A stretch of DNA of 64,000 nt from Kitasatospora sp. NBC_00240 (GTDB lineage Bacteria; Actinomycetota; Actinomycetes; Streptomycetales; Streptomycetaceae). The position numbers and the translations under genes were made by a program. Of the stretch, positions 16,297 to 25,343 are shown piece after piece; the first letter of the stretch is position 1; the number at the start of each line of letters is the position of its first letter. The DNA lies in contig NZ_JAPEMU010000001.1 in the NCBI RefSeq assembly GCF_026342405.1, positions 1,178,001 to 1,242,000 of the forward strand, given 5' to 3'. The notes beneath the pieces were generated by a model. The model searched no databases and was not told where the DNA came from. It saw only the letters and a program-made list of their open reading frames with translations.

Positions 16297-17544
16297 GTGA
16301 CCACCGACGAGACCAGTACGCTCGAGCTCCCCGAGGCAGAGGCAACCGGCAAGTCCCCCGTACCCGCTGCCACCGTCCGTCGCCTGCTCCTCGCCCTGTT
16401 CCTCAACTTCGGCATCACCAGCATCGCCTGCTACTCACTGCTCCCGATGCTGCCCGTCCTCATGGAGGGCTGGCATTCGGGGCCGGTCACCGTGGGCGGT
16501 GTGCTCTTCGTCTTCAGCGCCCTGAGGTTCTGCGGATTCATCGTGGTCGACCGGCTGGATCTCAGCCGGGTCAGGCTGACCCTCACCATGTCGTTGGCTG
16601 TGGCGGCCGGGCTGATGGGCACAGCGGTGCTGCTCAGGGGCGTACGGACCGCCGTCGTGCTGCTCATCTTCGGCGTGGCCGTCTGCATGAGTATCAACTC
16701 GGTGACCGTGCGCACCTGCATCGGTGATTTCGTGGAGGCCGCGGAGGAACGCGTGGGCGCGTTCTCACGCCTGCAGGTGGTGACCAATCTCTGCTCGGCC
16801 GGCGGTCCCATGCTGGGCGCGTTGCTGTACTTCCGGTCGGCCGGGTCGTGGATGCTGGTCACCGCCCTGATCTTCGGTGTCTCCGCCGCGATGACTCTTC
16901 TGGCAGTGCCCAAGGGGCTGACGCTGTCGACTCACCGCAGCCCCAAGGACCGGAGCTGGTGGCGGGGCGCACTGCGCAACCGCGACCTGCGCCGGGTCGC
17001 GCTTGCCTCGTTCACGTGTTTCATCCTGTACTCCCAGCTCTTCTCGGCGATGCCGCTGTACCTCTTCGACATCGCCCAACCTGCCGTGGCCGGTTCGGTG
17101 TTCCTCGTCAACGCGCTGCTCGTGGTGCTGTTGCAGATGCCGGTCGGGAGGTGGGCCGGACGGAGGATGGCGCGCAGTGGCGGTGGATTGCGGATGTTCG
17201 CGGCGGTGTCCGCCTGCATGGCGGCCTCCCTTCTCCTGACGGGGCTCTCCCATCTGGCAATCGCTTGGCTCGTACTGGCGATTCTGATCTTCACCGTCGG
17301 CGAGACGATCCTCGGTGCGGTGAACGACCAGTCGTTCATGGCGGTGAAGGGGGACCTGGACACTCTTTCCTCGGTGAAGAGCCGAATGGCGGTCACGGCG
17401 CTGGGGTCGTCGGTCGGATCCTTCATAGGCGGCAGCTGCTCACTCGCGGTGGCTCACGCCTGGCGCTTCGACGCCTACTGGTATCTGATCGCGGGCCTCG
17501 GGGTGTGTGCGGCCGGTGCGTTCTGGAAGCGAGGCAGAGGCTGA
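16297..17544 (+). CDS. MFS transporter of the peptide locus
   Basis: A 415-residue membrane protein with about 12 hydrophobic segments (from LLLALFLNFGITSIACYSLLPML to FDAYWYLIAGLGVCAAGAF). It has a 30-residue hydrophilic N-terminus and a short basic C-terminus. The fold resembles MDR-type drug exporters (YdeE/MdtH-like). GTG at 16297 lies 7 bases after the pentapeptide gene stop. As last gene of the plus block it is the obvious exporter of the locus product. Confidence 0.85.
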   Translation: MTTDETSTLELPEAEATGKSPVPAATVRRLLLALFLNFGITSIACYSLLPMLPVLMEGWHSGPVTVGGVLFVFSALRFCGFIVVDRLDLSRVRLTLTMSLAVAAGLMGTAVLLRGVRTAVVLLIFGVAVCMSINSVTVRTCIGDFVEAAEERVGAFSRLQVVTNLCSAGGPMLGALLYFRSAGSWMLVTALIFGVSAAMTLLAVPKGLTLSTHRSPKDRSWWRGALRNRDLRRVALASFTCFILYSQLFSAMPLYLFDIAQPAVAGSVFLVNALLVVLLQMPVGRWAGRRMARSGGGLRMFAAVSACMAASLLLTGLSHLAIAWLVLAILIFTVGETILGAVNDQSFMAVKGDLDTLSSVKSRMAVTALGSSVGSFIGGSCSLAVAHAWRFDAYWYLIAGLGVCAAGAFWKRGRG

Positions 17545-17967
17545 CAAGGGTGCTCCGCCCGCCCTCGCGGAGACCGGGCCGGCTCGCGTTTCTCCGTCCC
17601 GCGGGGTCAGAACGCGAGGTGCGTCAGTGCACCAGGGACAGCGCGCGGTTGCGCGGTTCGCGTTCGGTCTGCTCACCGCCGCCCTCGACCATGGTGACGG
17701 TCAGAGCAAAGTGAACCGCCTCGGGTTCGGTGGGACTCGATTTCGTGCAAGGATTCGAGTCATGGCACGTCCTTCTTCCTACCCACCTGGGCTGACGGCG
17801 CAGTGGTAGCGCCCGGCGTCCGGCTCGCGGGCCCGAAGCTGTGCGGGCGGGGGCTCGGCGTACTCGGAGCTGTTCATCAACTCCACGACAGATTACCGCT
17901 CTTCGGGCTTGAGGGCCGTCCTCGACGCTGGTGAACGCCTCGTCGACGGCGGGATCGGTGGCGTGCT
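17545..17967. other. Gene-poor stretch after the peptide locus
   Basis: About 420 bases with no supported gene. Coding-like scraps occur on the minus strand near 17624-17760 (EAVHFALTVTMVEGGGEQ and a stop at 17624), suggesting the C-terminal remnant of a lost gene that I cannot name. Confidence 0.35.
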
Positions 17968-18351
17968 TCAGTCCGCGCTCTCGGAGATCATTTCCAAGAG
18001 CGCCGAAGCTTCTCCCGGGATCTCCGACGCGGCCCTGTTCCGCGCCAGCTCCTTCTCCATTCGCTCCACCTGGCGGCGCAGCCTCTCGTTCTCCGCATCG
18101 GCGGCGGACTTCTTCGGGCGGGCCGGGCTCGTTCGCCGGTCGACCAGCTTTTCCAGGGCTCCGGCATCGCGCGCGGCCCGCCACTCGGTGACATGCGAGT
18201 GGTACAGGCGCTCACGGCACAGGACCGCACCCTTCTCGTTCTTGGGTGCGGCGTCGTACCAGGCCACGATCCGCAGCTTGTACGCGGGGCTGAAGGAACA
18301 GTGCCTCGGCCCAGGGACCGGGACGGACGCGGACGGCTTGAGGCTGGTCAC
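17968..18351 (-). pseudogene. IS3-type transposase OrfA remnant
   Basis: A 127-residue frame resembling the OrfA helix-turn-helix/leucine-zipper protein of IS3-like elements: YKLRIVAWYDAAPKNEKGAV, a helix-turn-helix-like HSHVTEWRAARDAGAL, and the coiled coil ERLRRQVERMEKELARNRAA ending in LLEMISESAD. OrfB with the DDE catalytic domain is missing downstream and no terminal inverted repeats were found. The element is therefore dead, although this frame itself is open. GTG start at 18351. Confidence 0.7.
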
Positions 18352-18515
18352 CAGGGTGGAGCTCCTACTCGGGCCCTCTCACGCTAACCCGACAAGGCGG
18401 GAAGTCTCACCCAAGGCTGACGGTGAGGGTCACCGCCATCGCTCGGTCTCCGCCGTCGCAGCGAAGAACGCGAACTCCAGCTTGCCGGGGCCGGTGAGGC
18501 CGTAGATACCGGGGG

Positions 18516-18761
18516 TCAGGAAATGAGGTGGTGCTGCAAGTGATGACCGCAGGTGTCGCGAGTGCAAGTTAGCCCGGATCCCTTGAAGGAAGGGCAGGGA
18601 TAGTCAGGATCAAAGCATTTCACGCAGGCCCCATCGGCCAGCTCGAACAGCTCACGTGCCTTCTTGTTCACGTCCTGATATCGAGCCTCGGCCTCATCCA
18701 GATCGGTGAGAATTCTTCTCTGAGCGTCAGTCAGGTTGGAGTCAGCAGGCACTGGTATCAC
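18516..18761 (-). CDS. Small Cys-rich hypothetical protein
   Basis: An 81-residue protein from GTG 18761 with GGAAGAG upstream. The N-terminal half is helical (AQRRILTDLDEAEARYQDVN). The C-terminal half carries five Cys and several His (CVKCFDPDYPCPSF, then CTRDTCGHHLQHH), which could bind a metal such as zinc. No family was recognised. It lies between transposase debris and other fragments, so it may belong to a small mobile or accessory island. Confidence 0.5.
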   Translation of the reverse strand: MIPVPADSNLTDAQRRILTDLDEAEARYQDVNKKARELFELADGACVKCFDPDYPCPSFKGSGLTCTRDTCGHHLQHHLIS

Positions 18762-19262
18762 GCTCTTCCAGCCAGGCGTCGCGGCCTTACGGACCGCTTT
18801 CTCGCGCGATGTCTTACCTTTCCACCATTACACCGGTCAGCTGCTGACGCACCCCCTGGCTGCCGATGCAACCGCAGTAGCGCAGTAGATGCTGTTTCCC
18901 CGCTGGTGCACCGGCCAGGCTGACCGCCACCGACGAGACCTCCGCACGACGGCCGCCGGAGAGGGAGGCGTTCAACCGCGACATGCGCGGGATCGGTACC
19001 TCGGGACCGCCCACCGGGAGGTTCGGATCGCGACGGCGGCCATCCTGGAGAAGTCGGTGCCACCGCGCCGGCGGGGAGTCCATGACTGCTGAGAGACAGA
19101 CGAGGGTGGCTGGAGCATGATGCTCCAGCCACCCTGCTGCTCATCAGCGTAGTCACAGACGACACACCCGGACAGAACACAGGCGCCGGCGGGCGGGGGG
19201 CCGCGCCCCGGGGTCCGCGCGGGTGATGATCTAGAAAGGCGGATCCAGCACCGATCCCCAGG
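18762..19262. other. Gene-poor stretch with a hairpin
   Basis: Nothing clearly coding. A minus-strand frame at 18814-19083 (89 residues) is open but matches nothing I know. The long perfect hairpin at 19103-19135 lies in it. Confidence 0.35.
19103..19135. terminator. Long perfect hairpin
   Basis: Perfect inverted repeat with 16-base arms (AGGGTGGCTGGAGCAT and its complement) around a single G. In RNA this folds to a stem with a small loop and would work as a terminator in both directions. The gene it once served is not obvious because the neighbourhood is degraded. Confidence 0.6.
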
Positions 19263-20191
19263 CGTGGGAGCCATTCGGAACCAGTCGAGCACGTCACCGC
19301 CGTCCCCTTCACCTGTGGCGCGCTCGGCGCAGCCGACTACTCCCCGATGAGCTTCCAGCGGGCCAGCCCCGACAGCGACGGCGCCGAACTCGCCCTCGGC
19401 GTCCTGTACGAGAGCGCCCTGATGCTGCCCGGGGCCAAGGTCTCCGACTACCGGGCCCGGCCCGAGGCCCAGCGCTGGCTGCGGCAGCTCCCCACCGTCT
19501 GGGACGAGACCCGGTTCGTCCAGGGCGATCCCGTCGGCGGCGCGGTGATCGCCCGCCGCGACGGCGACCGCTGGTTCGTCGGCGCCGTCACCGGTGGCGA
19601 CGCCGGCACCATCGCCTACCCGACCTCCTTCCTCGGCAGCGGCAGCTGGGTCGCCGAGATCACCACCGACGGCACCGACGGCCTGGTCCGCACCGCACGG
19701 GTGATCCGGGCCGGCGACACCCTGAGCGTTCCGGCCGTCACGCGCGGCGGCCACGTGGTCAACCTCACCCGGGTCGCCGTGCTGCCCACGGGCAACCACA
19801 CCCTCACGGTCGCGGGGAGCACCGACGCCGCCGCCGTCGGCGGCCCCGCCGGCTGCGGCGTACCGGTCGTCCGGGCGACGGCAGCGACGCCCGGAACTTC
19901 GAGCTGCGGCCCCTCGGCGACGGCTACGTCCGGATCGTCAACAAGGGCAGCGGCGAGGACCTGGTCGTCCTCGGTGCCTCCCGCGACGCCGGCGCCGGGA
20001 TCCTCCAGTGCGTCTACGCAAGCGGGGCGAAGACCAACGACGAGTGGCTGGTGGAGGACGCCGGTGACGGGAGGATCCGCTTCGCCAACCGCTACAGCGC
20101 CCTCTACCTGACGGCTGCCACGGCCCAGGGAGGCCGGTTCGAACAGCGACCGTTCGACGGCTCCTCCCGACAGCTGTTCACCGTGTCCTGA
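19263..20191 (+). pseudogene. Truncated GH97 glycoside hydrolase with ricin-type lectin end
   Basis: The plus strand encodes the C-terminal part of a GH97 alpha-glucosidase/galactosidase-like enzyme: VPFTCGALGAADYSP, FQRASPDSDGAELAL, LPTVWDETRFVQGDPVGG, VARRDGDRWFVG-type strand and GTIAYPTSFL. After a frameshift near 19880 follows a ricin-type beta-trefoil piece (NFELRPLGDGYVRIVNKGSG, NDEWLVEDAGDGRIRFANRY). The catalytic N-terminal half and signal peptide are absent. Together with the amylase remnant it shows loss of secreted polysaccharide-degrading genes in this region. Confidence 0.8.
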
Positions 20192-21025
20192 GCCCCGCTC
20201 GCCACACGGCCGGGGCAAGGCGGAGGAGGTCGCCGGACCGGCCCCGCTCAGCCGGCGGAGGCCGGGACGGCGCCGTCCAGGATCCAGTGCGGGGAGGGCT
20301 GCTGTATCAGTGTTGGGGCAGCCCGCAACTGCAAGCGCCAGGCTCGCTCGCCTTCGCAGCAGTGGCCTTCCAGAAAGGCGACCGGCCCCGTTCAAGCCGC
20401 GCCCCAGGGTCCACCGCCTCCGGGCGACGTCCGCTGTCCCGCGATCTCGCAGAACCTCCTCGATGATCTATGCCTGCGCATTCGTAGCAGGTGTAGCGGG
20501 CGCACCCGGCACACGCCTGGAGATTCTCCACCCGCCAGGAGACGCCACAGCCCGGGCGTTCGAGGCGTTCACACAGCATCGTGGCCCATCCACGGGCGTC
20601 GCCGATGGCGGTCCTGCACGCCGCGACATTGTCCAAGGCGCCTCCGTCGGGCTGTACCGCTGTCCTGGACGTTGTCGTTGCTCGAGCTGCCCCGTCCCCT
20701 TGTGCGGCGGCGGCCCCTCGGCCGCGGGCCCGAGCGAGAGCGGCCCCGCGGCGGGCCCCGCCAACCGCGTGGAAGATCACTCCGGTGACATCACCGCTCC
20801 GGGCGTCCGTCGCGGCCAGGAGCGCGTCGGCGACCGGCTCGGCCCGTATGCAGGGGTCATCGACCGTCCCGCACTCGACGCGAGCGAAGGGTCGATCACC
20901 CAGGCCGGGAACCAGGGGCGCCGATGGCTCAGATGTACGCGAAGTCGCCCGGACCATCGCTCTTCCGGACGCTCGGCGGTGACGTCCCGTCCGATCAGGC
21001 CGGCTGCCGGTGGAGCAGTGTCGAT
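20192..21025. other. Gene-poor stretch
   Basis: Over 800 bases without a supported gene. A minus-strand frame across it contains a Cys-rich piece (NLQACAGCARYTCYECAG) and an otherwise Arg/Ala-rich, low-complexity translation. It could be the decayed end of a gene but no family is recognised. Confidence 0.35.
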
Positions 21026-21586
21026 TCAGTGGGGCCCGGGGCGGCGCAGCTGTTCCAGCCGAGTCGGTACCCAGGTCCAGTGTTCGCCATCGGTGTGCCA
21101 GCGGAGCGCGGTGCGGCGCCAGGCGTCCCGGACGCCGTACCGGTGCAACCGCATCCCGGCCGGCCAGAGTACGCCGCCGCGTGAGTTCGGGCGCAGCGAG
21201 ACGAACAGTGCCGGAACGTCGCCTCCGTCGAGGGTCGCCAGGATGCGGGCGCGGTGGGGCAGCCACATCCGTAGGAGTGCGGCCGTGGTGTCGTCCACCG
21301 GTTGTTCCTCCTGGAAGGCCGGTCCGCGGCCGGCCGGGTCACGGAGCAGGGTGACGGTGGAGCGCCGTCGGTGCCAGTCGGCCAGGTCGATCGTCGAGAC
21401 CTCCCCGGACCGGGCGCCGGTCGTGATCGCGAGCGTCACCATCGCGGCGTTCCGGACGTGCAGGGACTCACGCCAATCTCCGTGGCGGCGGGCGTCGGAC
21501 GCGGTGGCCTCGGCAACCAGGCGCCGGACGACCTGCAGTCGCTGCTCCGACGGGACCACCGGCAACGGATAGCGGGCAACGGCCAT
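21026..21586 (-). pseudogene. Truncated tyrosine recombinase/integrase
   Basis: A 186-residue frame with the first half of a phage-type tyrosine recombinase catalytic domain: RNAAMVTLAITTGARSGEVS carries the first catalytic Arg, followed by the beta-hairpin TIDLADWHRRRSTVTLLRD. The C-terminal box with HxxR, the second His and the nucleophilic Tyr is missing. The protein ends soon after DAWRRTALRWHTDGEHW. It is therefore probably inactive. It may mark an old integration event next to the HTH-PBP sensor gene. Confidence 0.65.
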
Positions 21587-21948
21587 GTCGTACCTCCCCT
21601 CCGACTCCCCTGTCCCACCTGTGCGAATGGGATGCTTGGACTCGTTTTATCACGCCCGTATGAGCCCCCGTGTTCGTCGGAGTGCCCATGGGTGGAGGTG
21701 GGCCGGCCCGACAGGACCTGTCCGGGGTTGACGGGGCTGAGCTGTACCAGCAGGCCACCGAACTCGGCCTCCACCATGCCCCGCGGTCAACCCCAGGCCT
21801 CCCCGACCAGATCCGGCCACGGCCGGCACCCGTGCTCCGCCTCCTGCCCCCGCCGCCCCGCAGGCAGACCACGTGGCCTCGGGTGGTGAGCCGTAGCACC
21901 GACATCGTCGGGGTCCAGGGTGGCGACCGCAGACCGTTGGCCACCGGG
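21587..21948. other. Intergenic stretch
   Basis: About 360 bases between the recombinase remnant and the end of the sensor gene. No gene, hairpin or repeat stands out. Confidence 0.35.
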
Positions 21949-24405
21949 TCAGTTACCCGATCGGGGGGAGTCCGGCGGGGTCCCGGTACGGGAGGTCACG
22001 GTGAGCGTGCGGGTCGATCCGTCCGGGCCGAGCTCGACGATCGGGATCGCCTTGTTCGCCGGAACACCGGCGGAATCCGGCGAGATCATGCCGCTGGCGC
22101 CCGCAACCGCTCGAACCCCATGGAGCAGGGACAGCGCTGCCGCCACGGTGGGGCCCATGGCTGTGAGGTCGCCCCCCGCCACCGGCCACACCACGCTGAC
22201 GGCAGCCGTCGCGATCCGCATGGCGTCGTAACCCATGACCGCCCGGCCGTCTTCGAGCCGCTCCTGGGGAAAGGCGGTCATGAACGCGCCTCCGGCTGCG
22301 AACGCGGCGATGGCGGTCCTGTCAAAGGCTTGCGGCCGCGCCGACCAGGCGCCCGGATGTGCCAGAGCGGTGTAGAGCAGTCGCAGGTTGCCCTGCCGCA
22401 AAGCGGCCGTGATGTCGCCCATGGCCCAGTCCTGCACAGTCTGCGAGGCGTCGTCGCCCGTCATCACGGTAAGCGGCCTGAGGGTGCACGGGCGGCGTGA
22501 GAGCGTATCCAAGAGCCTCGGCAGGTCGGTGCTGCGGCCGGCGAAGAACACCGCGTCCGGGGCGGAGTCGCAGGCGTCCACCTGCTGGAGGTAGCCGTTC
22601 TGATCGGAGGCCGACGAGTCGTAAAGGATCACCCGGTCCAGGAATCGGCTGGACGGGTAGATGTTGCGGAACGCGTCCCCGAGGGCGTTGCTGTACAGAT
22701 CGTCGTGGTTCCGGTCCTGGATCAGGAGCACCTTCGCGTCCGGGGCAGTCTGTCGCAGGTAGCCCGCAGCCGCGGCCGCCTCGTCGGAAACGGAGGGCGC
22801 CACGTGCACGAGGCCGCTGACACCGGTGATGGCATCCGAAGTGATCACCGTTGCCACGAGGCCCATCGCCTGACGGGGCAGCAGGCCGATCATCGTCCGA
22901 GTGGTCTCGGTGCCGGCGCCGAGACCCGCGACGGCGACGATGTGCTCCACGGCCCGCCGGGACTCGATCTGCCGCAGGGTGTAGTCGCGTTGGGCAGTGG
23001 TTGCGCCGGTGTGCGCGAGCAGGATCCGGATCCGGGGGCGGGTGTCGCCCGCCTCGCGATTGGCCTCCCGTTGGGCGACGGCCGCGCCCTCGAGTTCGTG
23101 GCGCACCGACTCGCCGGTGTCATCGCGTTTCCCGGGAGCCATGTTCAGTAGGTACACCACGGTGACCCAGGGCTTGCCGGTTGAGGCCGTGCTCAGATTT
23201 TCCCCGTGAATGGCTTTGGACACTGCTGCCAGATCCGTGGAGAAGGCGACGCTGCCGTCGGTCAGGCCGACGCAGGCGCGCTCGCCGGCGTCGTGGGTGC
23301 AGCGCGTGCTGGCGGGCTGCTCGAACCAGCCGACCAGGCCGGCGGTCAGCATCAACGCGGCGACCAGGGCCGTGGGGCGGAGTCTGCCGCGCGTCCACCG
23401 AAGCGGCCCCTCCCGGTGCCACCAAGGGCCCGATGCCTTCTCGATCGCCGGAGTCGCGGCCGAGGCCGTGGTCGTGGCGGATGCGCTGGTCGTGGCGTCC
23501 AGAGCCCGCCGCCCGGCCTCGATGCGGTCGAGGACCTCGCCGTCGGTCTCCAGACGCCGGTCCACCCGCTGAAGTGCCTGGTCGATGTCGTCAGCCACGG
23601 GGTCGTGCTCATCGGCCTGCGGCTCGCCGGCAGGCGGGGCGGTGGCGGTGGTGGCCGGGAGCCGGAACGCGCTCAGCTGGGTGGTCAATCGCTCGACGTC
23701 CGCACGGGCATACGCCGCGAGCCGCTCGGCGCGCCGACGGCGGCCCTCGGCGACGCGCAGGCGCCGTTCCGTCTCCTCCCGCTGCTCCACGGCGCGGCTC
23801 AATCGTCGGCCGATCTCCTCCGGATCGTCCGGCTGCCGGCCCGGTGGATGCTCCGACGTCCGAGCCGGCAGGGTTTCGCGCAGGTGGTCCCGTTCGGCCT
23901 CCAACTGCTCCACCGTGCGGTGAAGGTGCTGCAGCATCCCCAGCAGCGTGACGATCAGGAGCTGGGACGCACCACGAATCTGGGCCAGCTCGTTCACCTG
24001 GTCCTTGGCGTCGACGAGCTGCTGGACCAGGTCGCGAGGGACGAGGTCACCGCCGCTCGTCCCGCTGCCCGCCAGGCCGGGGACGCCGGTGCGGCCCCGA
24101 GGGTGGCGGGCCTTCTCCAGGAGGTTCAGTGCCTCCACCAGCAGGTGCCGGCGCAGTTGCGGCTCGGGCGCGGTCGCTCGCAGCAGCTGGCGGACGAACC
24201 GCTCGGTCGGGACGGAGCCGTTGACGCCGACGCTGATCTGGGAGCTGCTCATGTGGATCAGCTCGCCCACCTTGGCCAGCGGGAGACCCCGCCGGTCGAT
24301 CTGCCGGCGCAGGAACTCGGCGAGTTCACGGGCCTCCGGCGTCTCGGCACGGACAGGTCCCCACGGTCTGCCACGCCGTGGCGGTCCGTCCCATTCCTCG
24401 ACCAT
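21949..24405 (-). CDS. Membrane-spanning HTH regulator with extracellular periplasmic-binding-protein domain
   Basis: An 818-residue protein. Residues 25-75 hold an Xre-like helix-turn-helix (LAKVGELIHMSSSQISVGVN). Residues 120-300 are largely coiled coil with many Glu/Arg (DHLRETLPAR, EQREETERRLRVAEGRRRR). A single membrane helix is at 344-361 (PTALVAALMLTAGLVGWF). Residues 365-818 form an extracytoplasmic type I periplasmic-binding (Leu/Ile/Val-BP-like) fold with pieces such as LAHTGATTAQRDYTLRQIES, VITSDAITGVSGLVHVAPSV, KVLLIQDRNHDDLYSNALGD and DAVFFAGRSTDLPRLLDTLS. It looks like a one-component sensor: ligand outside, DNA or protein contact inside. A small membrane protein is divergently encoded, with GAACAA inverted repeats between them. 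Confidence 0.85.
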   Translation of the reverse strand: MVEEWDGPPRRGRPWGPVRAETPEARELAEFLRRQIDRRGLPLAKVGELIHMSSSQISVGVNGSVPTERFVRQLLRATAPEPQLRRHLLVEALNLLEKARHPRGRTGVPGLAGSGTSGGDLVPRDLVQQLVDAKDQVNELAQIRGASQLLIVTLLGMLQHLHRTVEQLEAERDHLRETLPARTSEHPPGRQPDDPEEIGRRLSRAVEQREETERRLRVAEGRRRRAERLAAYARADVERLTTQLSAFRLPATTATAPPAGEPQADEHDPVADDIDQALQRVDRRLETDGEVLDRIEAGRRALDATTSASATTTASAATPAIEKASGPWWHREGPLRWTRGRLRPTALVAALMLTAGLVGWFEQPASTRCTHDAGERACVGLTDGSVAFSTDLAAVSKAIHGENLSTASTGKPWVTVVYLLNMAPGKRDDTGESVRHELEGAAVAQREANREAGDTRPRIRILLAHTGATTAQRDYTLRQIESRRAVEHIVAVAGLGAGTETTRTMIGLLPRQAMGLVATVITSDAITGVSGLVHVAPSVSDEAAAAAGYLRQTAPDAKVLLIQDRNHDDLYSNALGDAFRNIYPSSRFLDRVILYDSSASDQNGYLQQVDACDSAPDAVFFAGRSTDLPRLLDTLSRRPCTLRPLTVMTGDDASQTVQDWAMGDITAALRQGNLRLLYTALAHPGAWSARPQAFDRTAIAAFAAGGAFMTAFPQERLEDGRAVMGYDAMRIATAAVSVVWPVAGGDLTAMGPTVAAALSLLHGVRAVAGASGMISPDSAGVPANKAIPIVELGPDGSTRTLTVTSRTGTPPDSPRSGN

Positions 24406-24481
24406 TGTTCAGCCCCACCCCCGAACAACCCGCCATTGTCCGAACCCTATCTGCAGAAAGCGCCCGGCCCGGGCCGAACAA
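24405..24481. promoter_or_regulatory. GAACAA/TTGTTC repeats in the divergent region
   Basis: TTGTTC at 24405-24410, overlapping the sensor start codon, pairs with GAACAA at 24423-24428, and a further GAACAA lies at 24476-24481. Such spaced copies could be binding sites for the HTH domain of the sensor. A TTGACA hexamer at 24501-24506 faces the small membrane protein gene, though no matching -10 was identified. Confidence 0.4.
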
Positions 24482-24551
24482 CCAAGAACAAAAGGATGGT
24501 TGACAGGGCCGGCCGCTACCGGCCGACTCGTCGACCGAAAGGCAGTACGCC

Positions 24552-24758
24552 ATGCTCCACGCCTCCCCCGCCGCGCTGACGCGCCTGCAGCGAGTGCTCC
24601 TCGTCGCCCTGGCGATCCTCCCGCTCCTGCTCGTCACGGCGGCCACCGTTCCGGCACTGACGGTGCTGCCCTTCAGTAGGCAAGGAGCCGAACGCGCCCT
24701 TCTGCTGATGACATCCATCCGCGAGCACACCCGGACCCTGCTGGCCGGAAGCCGATGA
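24552..24758 (+). CDS. Small single-span membrane protein
   Basis: A 68-residue protein, ATG at 24552 after AAAGG. One hydrophobic helix (VLLVALAILPLLLVTAATV, about residues 16-35) is followed by a basic/helical tail. No family was recognised. Its divergent position to the HTH-TM-PBP sensor and the shared short control region suggest it may be a target or partner of that protein. Confidence 0.5.
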   Translation: MLHASPAALTRLQRVLLVALAILPLLLVTAATVPALTVLPFSRQGAERALLLMTSIREHTRTLLAGSR

Positions 24759-25343
24759 CGGGGGCCAACGGGGCCGGCACGGGGGACCGGAGAGCAGCAC
24801 GCAGCCCGGACCGGCAGTCGAACGCCCCCTCGCCTCCGGCTCCGCCGCGCCGCTCCCGGGCTGCCCGCACCACTTCGGCCACGGGCCTCCTGCCGGCGGC
24901 ATCGGGGCCAAGCGTCCGGGCAGCCCGGGAGCGGGGTCCCCGCCGCACTGCGGCGCGCCTTCGAACACCTCACCGAGGAGCCGGGTCGGCGGCGCCGGAG
25001 TAAGTCCCACCAGCGTCGCCTACGCCTTCGGTTTCTCCTCCTCCCAGCCCCTCGCGCGAGTCTTCCGCCGCTACCAGCACGAAGCCCGTCCTCGATGCGG
25101 GCGCAGAAGGAGATTCCGCCGGAGGAAGCGACGCCCCGAGCCTTCCCAGCCGGTGACCAGACCTCCGCAGCCCGGGTTCGGGCCCCTTCTGGTCGACCAG
25201 CACACCCATGGTGCCAGCCAATCCAGTTCGCGCCCCTCCGCTGCCTGCAACTCGATGATGCTTGCCCGCCAAGCACCTATCCACCGGCGCTCGATTCAAG
25301 CTACTCCTCGCCGCTCCTGTCGCCCCAGGCCCACCCCGACGCT
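24759..25343. other. Gene-poor stretch, possible AraC-like scrap
   Basis: No intact gene. On the plus strand around 25010-25075 the translation PTSVAYAFGFSSSQPLARVF with RRYQHEA after it resembles the second helix-turn-helix of AraC-type regulators. Nothing upstream continues it, so it is at best a tiny remnant. Confidence 0.35.

Noticed and set aside
17786..17860. tRNA-like D-arm (GCGCAGTGGTAGCGC)
   Set aside because: The D-arm look is good, but the neighbouring bases do not give a paired anticodon stem, a T-arm or an acceptor stem.
19349..20111. The GH97 fragment as a functional small protein
   Set aside because: It begins inside the catalytic domain, lacks a signal peptide and is frameshifted before the lectin part.
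20307..21266. A 319-residue minus-strand frame with a Cys-rich C-terminal segment
   Set aside because: Mostly low-complexity, overlaps the better supported recombinase remnant, and matches no family.
24990..25095. AraC-type helix-turn-helix scrap
   Set aside because: Only about 25 residues resemble the family end and there is no coding continuation upstream, so it is not reported as a gene.
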